Part shown: positions 33,491 through 41,441 of the stretch, one piece after another
Layout: every line of letters begins with the position of its first letter
Position numbering within the stretch: the stretch's first letter is position 1
From: Salana multivorans
GTDB taxonomy: Bacteria > Actinomycetota > Actinomycetes > Actinomycetales > Beutenbergiaceae
Length of the DNA: 64,000 bases
Direction: 5' to 3'
NCBI RefSeq assembly: GCF_003751805.1
Contig: NZ_RKHQ01000001.1
Span: 372,001 to 436,000 of the forward strand
Position numbers and translations under genes: made by a program
Notes under the pieces: model-generated
Told to the model about the DNA's origin: nothing
Database searches by the model: none
What the model saw: the letters and a program-made list of their open reading frames with translations, nothing else

Positions 33491-34030
33491 GTGACGTCTC
33501 CCGCCCCCGGAACGAGCGCCGAGCGCCTCGCCCGCCGGTACGGCACCCGGCCGGGGGCGCACCCCGGCGCCCGCCCCGCCGGGCCAGCCGGCCGTCCGGA
33601 CGGGCCGGACCGGCCCGACGGTGCCGAGGACCCGGACGGCGCCGCCGGCGGCTCAGGCCCCGGGTTCGGCCGCTGGGTCGCCTGGATCGGCAGCGCCCTC
33701 GTCGCCGTCGTCCTCACCGCGATCATCGTCGCGATCAACGTGCTCGGCGACGACGCCGTCGCGACCGCGCAGGCCGTCTCCTACGAGGTGACGTCCGACG
33801 AGGCCGTCGTCGTCCAGCTCGCCGTCACGCGGCCCGATCCCGCGGTGGCGGTCACCTGCACGGTCGAGGCGGTCGACGCCTCGCTCGCCCAGGTCGGCGC
33901 GCGCACGGTCGAGGTGGCGGCCCGGCCGGGCGGCGGGCACACCGTGACGCTCGAGGTCGAGGTCGCGACGTACGCGCGCGCCGAGCAGGGTCGCGCCGTC
34001 GAGAACGGGTGCTTCGCGATCGAGCCCTGA
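33491..34030 (+). CDS. DUF4307 family membrane protein
   Basis: A 179-aa protein. A Pro/Gly/Arg/Asp-rich cytoplasmic N-terminus (~60 aa) leads to one membrane segment (WIGSALVAVVLTAIIVAINVLG) and an outer domain with the DUF4307 pattern VTRPDPAVAVTCTVEAVDASLAQVGARTV-like core and a terminal cysteine-containing ENGCFAIEP. The gene order mca-DUF4307-greA is conserved in actinobacteria. CAGACT ends 6 nt before the GTG, so probably leaderless. Confidence 0.88.
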   Translation: MTSPAPGTSAERLARRYGTRPGAHPGARPAGPAGRPDGPDRPDGAEDPDGAAGGSGPGFGRWVAWIGSALVAVVLTAIIVAINVLGDDAVATAQAVSYEVTSDEAVVVQLAVTRPDPAVAVTCTVEAVDASLAQVGARTVEVAARPGGGHTVTLEVEVATYARAEQGRAVENGCFAIEP

Positions 34031-34171
34031 GGCCTCCGACGGGCCCTCCGAGGGCATTTCCGGCGTCGCGGGCCGCCCGGAGCGCTATCATGGGAGATTC
34101 ATCGCCGTCCGCACCGTGGGCCCCGCGGCCCTCCGCGTGTGGACGGCGTTCCACGTACGAAGGAGCTAGCC

Positions 34172-34654
34172 GTGGCTGAGACCACGTGGATGACTCAGGA
34201 CGCCTACGACCGACTCACCGCCGAGCTCGAGCACCTCAAGGGGCCGGGCCGCAGCGAGATCACCGCTCGGATCGAGCAGGCCCGCAGCGAGGGCGACCTC
34301 AAGGAGAACGGCGGGTACCACGCCGCGCGCGAGGAGCAGGGCAAGGCCGAGGCCCGGATCCGGCAGCTCGAGGAGATCCTGCGCCACGCCGAGGTCGGCG
34401 AGGCCCCGCCGGACGACGGCGTGGTGGAGCCGGGCATGGTCGTGACGGCCAGCGTCGCCGGTCGCGAGATGACGTTCCTGTTCGCCTCCCGCGAGGTGCA
34501 GGCCGACGACATCGACATCGAGGTCTTCTCCCCGTCCTCGCTGCTCGGCGCGGCGATCAACGGGACCAAGGTCGGCGACACGACGGCGTACAAGTCCCCG
34601 CGCGGGACGGACGTCGCCGTCGAGATCCTCGCGGCCACGCCCTACCAGGGCTGA
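34172..34654 (+). CDS. greA: Transcription elongation factor GreA
   Basis: A 160-aa factor that rescues backtracked RNA polymerase. The N-terminal coiled coil (YDRLTAELEHLKGPGRSEIT, ARSEGDLKENGGYHAAREEQ) carries the acidic tip, and the C-terminal FKBP-like domain contains FSPSSLLGAAINGTKVGDT. The GTG at 34172 is chosen because AAGGAG lies 6 nt upstream; an in-frame start at 34139 would precede that site. Two tandem hairpins follow the stop. Confidence 0.96.
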   Translation: MAETTWMTQDAYDRLTAELEHLKGPGRSEITARIEQARSEGDLKENGGYHAAREEQGKAEARIRQLEEILRHAEVGEAPPDDGVVEPGMVVTASVAGREMTFLFASREVQADDIDIEVFSPSSLLGAAINGTKVGDTTAYKSPRGTDVAVEILAATPYQG

Positions 34655-34655
34655 C

Positions 34656-34682
34656 GTCGTCGGCGCGCTCCGCGCCGACGAC
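34656..34682. terminator. Terminator hairpin 1 after greA
   Basis: GTCGTCGGCGCG (34656-34667) and CGCGCCGACGAC (34671-34682) form a perfect 12-bp stem with a 3-nt loop, starting 2 bp past the greA stop. It lies between convergent greA and ilvA. Confidence 0.75.
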
Positions 34683-34695
34683 ACCGACACGACGC

Positions 34696-34727
34696 AACGC
34701 CCGGGCGGCCTCGGCCACCCGGGCGTT
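34696..34727. terminator. Terminator hairpin 2 between greA and ilvA
   Basis: AACGCCCGGG (34696-34705) pairs with CCCGGGCGTT (34718-34727), with an inner GGCC/GGCC stem. The TT end and A-rich beginning make it usable in both directions. Confidence 0.8.
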
Positions 34728-34796
34728 CCGCGTGCCCGGCGCTGGTGGGGCGGCCGGCGGGCGGGGTGGGCTCAGCGCCGGGGACGCGGCCGGCCG

Positions 34797-36080
34797 TCAG
34801 CGCTCGGCCGCGTCGTACCCGGCCTCGCGGATCCGGGAGAGCACCTCGCCCGAGTGCTCCCAGCCCTTCGTGACGACCTCGATGTCGACGGCGGTCTCGT
34901 CGACCCCGAGCCCCGACCCGGTCCGGACGTGGCCGACCGTGACGACGTCGGCGCCCGTCTCGGCGATCACGCCGAGCAGCCGCGCCAGGTGGCCCGGCCG
35001 GTCCGTGAGGTGACAGCGCAGGTGGAGGTAGCGGCCGGCGGCCGACATGCCGTGGCGGAACACCTTGCGCAGCACGATCGGGTCGACGTTCCCGCCCGAG
35101 AGCACGACGACGAGGGGCCGGCTCGGGTCGATGAGCTCGCCGAGCGCGTCGATGCCCTGGTGCGGCGGCGAGGCGGCGCCCTGGACGAGGGCGGCGGCCC
35201 CCGCAGCCCCCGCGGGCTCGACCACCTGCTTGGCGCGCTCGGCCAGCGAGAGGACCGCGCGCGAGAGCGAGTCCTCGGTCACCGTCACGACGGGGACGTG
35301 GCGGGCGCGCACGACCGAGAGCGGCACCGCGCCGGCGATCCCGACCGCGATCCCGTCGGCCATGGTGCGCTCGGTCGCGACGACCACGGGCTCGCCCGCC
35401 GCCAGCGCCGGCGGGTAGCACGCGGCGCGCTCGGCCTGGACGCCGATGACGCGCACGTGGTCCGGGACGGCCGCGGCGATGCCGGCGAGCAGACCGCCGC
35501 CGCCCGTCGGGACGAGGATGGTCCCGACGTCCGGCACCTGCTCGACGATCTCCAGCCCGATCGTGCCCTGGCCCGCCACGACGTCGGGGTGGTCGTACGG
35601 GTGGATGAAGGTCCTGCCCTCGCGCTCGGCGACCTCGCGGGCCCTGGCCACCGCGTCCTCGACGCTCAGCCCGCCCAGCACGACGCCGGCGCCGTAGCCG
35701 CGCGTCGCGTCGACCTTCGGCAGCGAGGCGTCGGCCGGCATGTGCACCTCGGCGTCGATCCCGAGCCGGCGCGCGGCCCACGCAACGCCCTGCGCGTGGT
35801 TCCCGGCCGACGCGGCGACCACGCCGCGAGCGCGCTCCTGCGGCGTCAGGTTGGCGAGCCGGACGAGCGCACCGCGGACCTTGAAGCTGCCCGTGCGCTG
35901 CAGGTGCTCGGCCTTGAGCTCGACGTGGGTGCCGGCCAGCCCCGAGAACGCCTCGGAGGAGAGCACGGGCGTGCGGTGCAGCGCGTCGGCGATCGTGAGC
36001 CGCGCGCGCTCGACGTCCTCGCGCGTCACGGCGGGGACGGGGGCGCACGGATCGGCGCGGCCGGAGGGGACGGGAGTCAC
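34797..36080 (-). CDS. ilvA: Threonine ammonia-lyase, single ACT-like domain type
   Basis: A 427-aa PLP enzyme deaminating threonine to 2-oxobutanoate. The PLP lysine is in TGSFKVRGA (Lys67), the glycine loop is PTGGGGLLAGIA, and the C-terminal ~80 residues (RYLHLRCHLTDRPGHLARLLGVI) form one ACT-like regulatory domain. This is the short IlvA/TdcB-like class with one C-terminal domain. CAGGCT (minus strand, 36087-36092) ends 6 nt before the GTG start. Divergent from msrA with 75 bp between starts. Confidence 0.94.
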   Translation of the reverse strand: MTPVPSGRADPCAPVPAVTREDVERARLTIADALHRTPVLSSEAFSGLAGTHVELKAEHLQRTGSFKVRGALVRLANLTPQERARGVVAASAGNHAQGVAWAARRLGIDAEVHMPADASLPKVDATRGYGAGVVLGGLSVEDAVARAREVAEREGRTFIHPYDHPDVVAGQGTIGLEIVEQVPDVGTILVPTGGGGLLAGIAAAVPDHVRVIGVQAERAACYPPALAAGEPVVVATERTMADGIAVGIAGAVPLSVVRARHVPVVTVTEDSLSRAVLSLAERAKQVVEPAGAAGAAALVQGAASPPHQGIDALGELIDPSRPLVVVLSGGNVDPIVLRKVFRHGMSAAGRYLHLRCHLTDRPGHLARLLGVIAETGADVVTVGHVRTGSGLGVDETAVDIEVVTKGWEHSGEVLSRIREAGYDAAER

Positions 36081-36155
36081 GGGTCAAGCCTGCCACCGTC
36101 GGGCGCGCCGCGGGAGCCGGGGAACAGCCGGGTCGCCGACGTCGTTGACCTGAGC

Positions 36156-36794
36156 ATGTTCTTCCGCACCGCTCCCCACATGGTCACGCTCGACGACGCC
36201 CTCCCCGGGCGCCAGGAGCCCGCGTTCGACACGGCGGGCGTCCACCGCGTGCTCGGCACGCCGATCCAGGGGCCGTTCCCCGAGGGGACGCAGGTGCTGT
36301 ACGTCGCGATGGGCTGCTTCTGGGGCGAGGAGAAGCACTTCTGGCAGCTCCCCGGCGTCGTCACGACGGCCGTCGGCTACATGGGTGGGTTCACGCCCAA
36401 CCCGACGTACGAGGAGACGTGCACCGGGCAGACCGGCCACACGGAGACGGTGATGATCGCCTACGACCCGGAGCAGGTGCAGCTCGGGACGCTGCTCGAG
36501 ACGTTCTGGACCCAGCACGACCCCACGCAGGTCCACCGCCAGGGCAACGACCGCGGCACGCAGTACCGCTCGGCGATCTACTGGACGACGCCGGAGCAGC
36601 GCGACGCGATCGAGGCCTCCCGCGAGCGCTACCAGGAGCGGCTGACGCAGGCCGGGTACGGCGAGATCGCCACGGAGATCCGGCCGGCGAGCGAGGCGGG
36701 TCCCTTCTGGTACGCCGAGCCGTACCACCAGCAGTACCTCGCGTGGAACCCGACGGGCTACTGCCCGGCCCACGCCACCGGCGTCACGTTCTAG
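36156..36794 (+). CDS. msrA: Peptide-methionine (S)-S-oxide reductase MsrA
   Basis: A 212-aa repair enzyme for oxidised methionine. The catalytic cysteine is Cys54 in AMGCFWGEEKHFW; GYMGGFTPNPTYEETCTGQTGH and YHQQYLAWNPTGYC complete the family pattern, the last cysteine being a likely resolving residue. The ATG at 36156 is chosen because it gives the normal E. coli-like N-terminal extension; the open frame upstream is antisense to ilvA. Confidence 0.95.
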   Translation: MFFRTAPHMVTLDDALPGRQEPAFDTAGVHRVLGTPIQGPFPEGTQVLYVAMGCFWGEEKHFWQLPGVVTTAVGYMGGFTPNPTYEETCTGQTGHTETVMIAYDPEQVQLGTLLETFWTQHDPTQVHRQGNDRGTQYRSAIYWTTPEQRDAIEASRERYQERLTQAGYGEIATEIRPASEAGPFWYAEPYHQQYLAWNPTGYCPAHATGVTF

Positions 36795-36879
36795 CCCCGC
36801 GCCGGGCGGGCGCCCCGGCACGCTGGGCGTCTCGGAGGACTCGGCCCGTCCGGCCCGCGCACCTTGGTACGGTCGAGGC

Positions 36880-37806
36880 GTGCCGCGCCTGGACAAGATG
36901 AAGCTGGCCCCCAACGGCCTCACGGTTCGCCTGCAGCGCCTGCTCGTCGACGACGAGTACCTCCGGGTCTGGCGGCTGACGACGGACGACGCCCCGGCCG
37001 ACCGGCACTACGTCCTCGTGCACGGGCTCGGGGTGTCGAGCGAGTACTTCGAGCCGATCGCGGCGCGGCTCGCGCGCACGGGCACCGTCCACCTCCTCGA
37101 CCTGCCCGGGTTCGACGGCGTGCCGCACCACGGGCGCCGGCTCGGCATCGGCGGCTACGCCGACGTCGTCGCGGCCTGGGTCCGCCGGGAGGGGCTCGCC
37201 GACCCCGTGCTGGTCGGTCACTCGATGGGCGCGCAGGTCGTGGTCGAGGTGCTGGCCCGGTACCCGGACCTCGCCACCCGCGCGGTCCTCGTCGGCCCAC
37301 CCGTCAACGCCTCCGAGCGCTCGCCCGTGCGCCAGGCGCTCCGGCTCGCCCAGAGCTCGCTGCACGAGTCCTTCGGGACACGGCGCACCGCGGTCGCCGG
37401 CTACCTGCGCTGCGGTCCGCACTGGATCCTCGCCGTGCTGCCCGGCCTGCTCGAGTACCCGATCGAGGACCGCGTCGCGCTCGTCGAGGCCCGGACGCTC
37501 GTGGTGCGCGGGACCTGGGACCGGGTGGCGCCGCGCGAGTGGGCCACCCTGCTCGCCGACACCCTTCCGGCCGGCTCGCTCGCCGAGATCACGGGCGCCT
37601 CCCACTCGGTCGTGTACGAGCACTTCGCCGAGCTGACCGAGCTCGTCATCGCCCACGCCGACGGCTCGGAGCTCGACGGGACGCTGGTGGACGGGCGCGA
37701 CCCGATCGCCTCCCCCGACGGGCTGGCCGTCGGGACCGAGGAGGACGCCGAGGACGACGCGGCCCGGGTCGCCGAGGCCATCGACCCGGCGGAGACCGCA
37801 CGGTGA
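36880..37806 (+). CDS. Alpha/beta hydrolase
   Basis: A 308-aa alpha/beta-fold hydrolase. The oxyanion motif HGLGVSSEYF, the nucleophile elbow VGHSMGAQV (Ser near 113), an acidic residue in RGTWDRVAPREWA and a histidine in TGASHSVVYEHF form a complete triad layout. Substrate unknown. TACGGT (36868-36873) ends 6 nt before the GTG. The stop overlaps the next hydrolase gene (GTGA). The acidic tail (EEDAEDDAARVAEA) is unusual for the fold. Confidence 0.88.
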   Translation: MPRLDKMKLAPNGLTVRLQRLLVDDEYLRVWRLTTDDAPADRHYVLVHGLGVSSEYFEPIAARLARTGTVHLLDLPGFDGVPHHGRRLGIGGYADVVAAWVRREGLADPVLVGHSMGAQVVVEVLARYPDLATRAVLVGPPVNASERSPVRQALRLAQSSLHESFGTRRTAVAGYLRCGPHWILAVLPGLLEYPIEDRVALVEARTLVVRGTWDRVAPREWATLLADTLPAGSLAEITGASHSVVYEHFAELTELVIAHADGSELDGTLVDGRDPIASPDGLAVGTEEDAEDDAARVAEAIDPAETAR

Positions 37807-38585
37807 CACGACCGGCCGGACGGCCGGGAGGGCGGCCCCCGTCGCCGTCCCGTCACGAGACGCGCGGTCGCGAGCCGCAGCGTGGTGAGCCGCGGCGGCT
37901 GCGCGACGCGGTGCGCGTCGCGGCGGCCTGGGCGGACGACTACCGCTACATCCTCGGCGTGCAGCTGCGCGCGCGGCTCGCCCCCGAGCCCCCACGGGAG
38001 CTGCTCGAGGGCGACCGCGTCCCGATCCTGCTGCTGCCCGGCATCTACGAGAGCTGGTACTACCTCGAGCCGCTGGCACGCCTGCTCAACGGCCGGGGTC
38101 ACCCCGTCGTCGCCGTGCCCGAGCTCGGCCGGAACGTGTCGGGGCTCGCGGAGTCCGGCCGCGTCGTCGCCGCCCGGCTGCGGGTGGCCGGGACCCGCGA
38201 CCTCGTCGTCCTCGGCCACTCCAAGGGCGGCCTCGTCGGCAAGGAGCTCATGCTCGGCCGGCTCGGCGACCGCGTGCGCGGCATGGTCACGATCAACACG
38301 CCGTTCGCCGGCTCGACGCGCGCCCGGTGGTTCCCCGGCGGCCCGGTGCGGGCGCTGTCCGACCGCGACCTCGCCATCCGCGACCTGTCCCGCCGCCGCG
38401 ACGCCGACCACCGGATCGTGTCGATCTACGCGGCGTTCGACCCGCACGTCCCCGGCGGTTCCTTCCTGGCGGGGGCGCGCAACGTGCGGGTGGACGCCGT
38501 CGGGCACTTCCGGATCGTCGGCCATCCCGACGTGCGTCGAGCGGTGCTCGACGCCGTCGCCCGGTTCGACACCGCCGGGACGTGA
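37803..38585 (+). CDS. Alpha/beta hydrolase, lipase-like
   Basis: A 260-aa second hydrolase, coupled to the first. A basic Pro/Arg-rich N-terminus (~45 aa) precedes ILLLPGIYESWYYLEPLARLL, the nucleophile elbow VVLGHSKGGLVGKELM (Ser near 139), a substrate-gating loop TINTPFAGSTRARW and a C-terminal VGHFRIVGHP histidine. It resembles triacylglycerol lipase-like or PGAP1-like small hydrolases. Paired hydrolases from different subfamilies suggest sequential ester cleavage, but this is inference. Confidence 0.85.
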   Translation: MTRPAGRPGGRPPSPSRHETRGREPQRGEPRRLRDAVRVAAAWADDYRYILGVQLRARLAPEPPRELLEGDRVPILLLPGIYESWYYLEPLARLLNGRGHPVVAVPELGRNVSGLAESGRVVAARLRVAGTRDLVVLGHSKGGLVGKELMLGRLGDRVRGMVTINTPFAGSTRARWFPGGPVRALSDRDLAIRDLSRRRDADHRIVSIYAAFDPHVPGGSFLAGARNVRVDAVGHFRIVGHPDVRRAVLDAVARFDTAGT

Positions 38586-38587
38586 AG

Positions 38588-38626
38588 GACCCCCGCCGCC
38601 ACGAGCGAGTCGTGGCGACGGGGGTC
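38588..38626. terminator. Terminator hairpin between convergent hydrolase and glgP genes
   Basis: GACCCCCG-c-CGCCACGA (38588-38604) pairs with TCGTGGCG-a-CGGGGGTC (38610-38626) across a GCGAG loop, 16 bp with a single C-A mismatch. GTTCC follows. Confidence 0.85.
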
Positions 38627-38657
38627 GTTCCGCGTCGGGGACGTCCGGCGGGGCCGG

Positions 38658-41183
38658 TCAGCGCACCGGCGGCGTGTGCCAGATCCGGTCGATGTAGTCG
38701 ACCATCGAGCGGTCGGAGGAGAAGAAGCCCGTGCGCGCGACGTTGAGGATCGCGGAGCGGGTCCACTGCTCCTGGTCGCCGTAGGCCACGTCCACCCGGT
38801 CCTGCTCGGCGATGTAGGACGCGAAGTCCGCCAGCACCATGAACCGGTCCTGGTGCAGGAGGTTGGAGACCACCGGCTCGAACGTCGAGCGGTCCCCGCC
38901 CGAGAACGCGCCGCTCGCGATGAGGTCGATGGCGCGGCGCAGCGTCGGGTCGCTCTCGTAGAACGCGCTCGGGCGGTAGCCGGCGTCCTGCAGCGCCTGG
39001 ACCTCGGGCTCGGACATGCCGAAGAGGAAGAAGTTCTCGTCCCCGACCAGCTCGCGGATCTCGACGTTGGCGCCGTCGTCCGTGCCGATCGTGAGGGCGC
39101 CGTTGAGCGCGAACTTCATGTTGCCCGTGCCGGAGGCCTCCTTGCCCGCGAGCGAGATCTGCTCGGACAGGTCGGCCGCCGGGATGACCTTCTCGGCCAG
39201 CGTCACGTTGTAGTTCGGCGGGAAGAGCACCTTGAGCCGGCCCTCGACGCGCGGGTCGGCGTTGACGGTCGAGCCGACCGCGTTGATGAGGTGGATGATC
39301 CGCTTGGCCATCGCGTAGCCCGCGGCCGCCTTCGCGCCGAAGATGAACGTGCGCGGCGTGACGTCGGCCGCCGCCACCTCGCCCGAGACGATCCGGTCGT
39401 ACAGCGTGACGATGTGCAGCACCTTGAGGAGCTGGCGCTTGTACTCGTGCAGGCGCTTGACCATGACGTCGACCATGTGGTCGTCCGGCACGGTGAAGCC
39501 GTCGCGCTCGAGGAGCACGGCGTTGGCACGGCGCTTGTTGTGCGCCTTGATCGCGGCGAACCGGGCGCGGAACTCCTCGTCCTCGGCGTAGGGCTCGAGC
39601 TCGCGCAGCCGCTCGAGGTCCGTGATCCAGCCGACGCCGATCGTCTCGGTGATGAGCTCGGACAGCGCCGGGTTCGCGAGGCGGAGGAACCGGCGGGGGG
39701 TCACGCCGTTCGTCACGTTCGTGAACTTGCCGGGGTAGAACTCGTCGAAGTCCGGCAGGACCTTCTCGCGCAGGAGCTGGCTGTGCAGCTCCGCGACCCC
39801 GTTGACCTTCGCGCCGGCGACGGTCGCGAGGTAGGCCATCCGGACGGCGCGGGCCGGGTACTCCTGGATGATGGACATGCGGCGGATGCGCAGCTCGTCG
39901 TCACCGAACTTCTCCCGGACCTCGGCGAGGAACTCGTCGTTGATCCGGTAGATGATCTCGAGGTGGCGCGGCAGCAGGCGGCCGAGCAGGTCGACCGACC
40001 AGACCTCGAGCGCCTCCGGCAGGAGGGTGTGGCAGGTGTAGGCGAAGCACTGCTTCGTGATCGCCCAGGCCTCGTCCCAGTCCATCTTCTTCTCGTCGAC
40101 GAGCACGCGCATGAGCTCGGGGACGCCGATGACGGGGTGGGTGTCGTTGAGCTGGAAGATGATCCGCTCGGGCAGCTCGTGCAGGTCGAAGCCCTCGGGA
40201 AGGACGTCGTAGACGAAGTTCTTGATCGACGCGGCGACGAAGAAGTACTGCTGCTGCAGGCGCAGCTCCTTGCCCTGGGGCGTGGAGTCCTCCGGGTAGA
40301 GCACCTTGGAGATGTTCTCCGCGAAGGTCTGCGAGCGCACGGCCTCCTCGAAGTCGCCGGCGTTGAAGATCTTGAGGTCGAACGCGTCGGTCGCGACGGC
40401 GCGCCACAGGCGCAGCGTGTTGACGCGTCCGTTGAGGTAGCCGGGGACCATGTAGTTGTACGGCAGCGCCTTGACGTCCCACGCGGGGACCCAGCGCGTG
40501 CGGGTCACGCCCTCGTCGTCGTAGGTCTCCGTGTGGCCGCCGAATCCGATGAGCTGGGCCTGCTCGGGGTGCGGGAACTCCCACGGCGCGCCGAGCGCGA
40601 GCCAGCCGTCCGGCTGCTCGACCTGCTGGTCGTCGACGAACGTCTGGCGGAAGATGCCGTACTCGTAGCGGATGCCGTAGCCGATGCACGGGACGCCCAT
40701 CGTGGCCAGCGAGTCGATGAAGCACGCGGCGAGACGGCCGAGGCCGCCGTTGCCGAGACCGGGCTCGACCTCCTGGGAGCGCAGCGTCGCGAGGTCGATG
40801 CCGAGGCTGCGCAGCCCGTCCTCGACGACCTCGGTGAGGTCGGTCGCGAGGAGCGCGTTGCCGAGCTGACGGCCGAGCAGGTACTCGGCGGACAGGTACG
40901 CGACGCCCTTGGTCTGCTGCTCGAACTGGCGACGCGAGGTCTCCAGCCAGCGCGCCATGAGGTAGTGGCGCACGGTGCGGGCGAGGGCGAGGTACTGGTC
41001 GTTGACCGTCGACTGGGCGAGGGTGACGCCCTGGCCGAAGTTCAGCTCGCGCAGGAACTCCTTCACGAAGCCGTCGACGGACGTCGGCGGCCCCGCGACC
41101 GGCGCGGTGGCGAGGGGGTGGGTCTTCACAGCCGTGGCGGCGTCGGCCGGGACGGCGGTTTCGTCATGACTCTCGGTGGACAC
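38658..41183 (-). CDS. glgP: Glycogen/starch phosphorylase
   Basis: An 841-aa PLP enzyme releasing glucose-1-phosphate from alpha-glucans. Conserved features include YLSAEYLLGRQLGNALL, GNGGLGRLAACFIDSLAT, NVTNGVTPRRFLRLANP, and the PLP-lysine region EASGTGNMKFALNGALTIGT (Lys near 690). Length fits GlgP/MalP with a short extra N-terminus (STESHDETAVPADAATAVK). A GTG at 41192 is an alternative start; both exclude the implausible longer frame. The upstream region carries a perfect CRP-type site and TTGC repeats, consistent with carbon control. Confidence 0.96.
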   Translation of the reverse strand: MSTESHDETAVPADAATAVKTHPLATAPVAGPPTSVDGFVKEFLRELNFGQGVTLAQSTVNDQYLALARTVRHYLMARWLETSRRQFEQQTKGVAYLSAEYLLGRQLGNALLATDLTEVVEDGLRSLGIDLATLRSQEVEPGLGNGGLGRLAACFIDSLATMGVPCIGYGIRYEYGIFRQTFVDDQQVEQPDGWLALGAPWEFPHPEQAQLIGFGGHTETYDDEGVTRTRWVPAWDVKALPYNYMVPGYLNGRVNTLRLWRAVATDAFDLKIFNAGDFEEAVRSQTFAENISKVLYPEDSTPQGKELRLQQQYFFVAASIKNFVYDVLPEGFDLHELPERIIFQLNDTHPVIGVPELMRVLVDEKKMDWDEAWAITKQCFAYTCHTLLPEALEVWSVDLLGRLLPRHLEIIYRINDEFLAEVREKFGDDELRIRRMSIIQEYPARAVRMAYLATVAGAKVNGVAELHSQLLREKVLPDFDEFYPGKFTNVTNGVTPRRFLRLANPALSELITETIGVGWITDLERLRELEPYAEDEEFRARFAAIKAHNKRRANAVLLERDGFTVPDDHMVDVMVKRLHEYKRQLLKVLHIVTLYDRIVSGEVAAADVTPRTFIFGAKAAAGYAMAKRIIHLINAVGSTVNADPRVEGRLKVLFPPNYNVTLAEKVIPAADLSEQISLAGKEASGTGNMKFALNGALTIGTDDGANVEIRELVGDENFFLFGMSEPEVQALQDAGYRPSAFYESDPTLRRAIDLIASGAFSGGDRSTFEPVVSNLLHQDRFMVLADFASYIAEQDRVDVAYGDQEQWTRSAILNVARTGFFSSDRSMVDYIDRIWHTPPVR

Positions 41184-41308
41184 GGGTGCCACGGTAACGA
41201 GTCGGGCACCTCCCGCGCACGGCGATGGTCCCGACGCGGCGCTCGGGCCCGCGATCCGGGGGTGAGCACGGGGGCTCGGGAAGGGCCGCCACGCGGGCGT
41301 TCCGCGCT

Positions 41309-41352
41309 GCAAGTTTTCCGCAAGCCGTTGCAACGATGTGACCCAACTCACA
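41309..41352 (-). promoter_or_regulatory. glgP control region: CRP/GlxR-type site plus three TTGC repeats
   Basis: TGTGA-cccaac-TCACA (41337-41352) is a perfect CRP-family half-site pair. Next to it, nearer glgP, GCAA (TTGC on the coding strand) recurs at 41309-41312, 41320-41323 and 41330-41333, spaced 10-11 bp, in contexts CTTGCAG, CTTGCGG and TTGCAAC. In Streptomyces, MalR-type repressors use TTGCAAG-like repeats. Activation by cAMP-CRP/GlxR and repression by a LacI-type protein would suit a glycogen gene; both are inferred from motif shape. Confidence 0.6.
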
Positions 41353-41441
41353 CGTGGCGCGCTCCGGCGTGGCGAGTCGACGCGCGTCCCGCGAGGGCCA
41401 CGGCGAGGCTCCGCGCGTCGCGCGGGTGCCCGACGCCGGGC

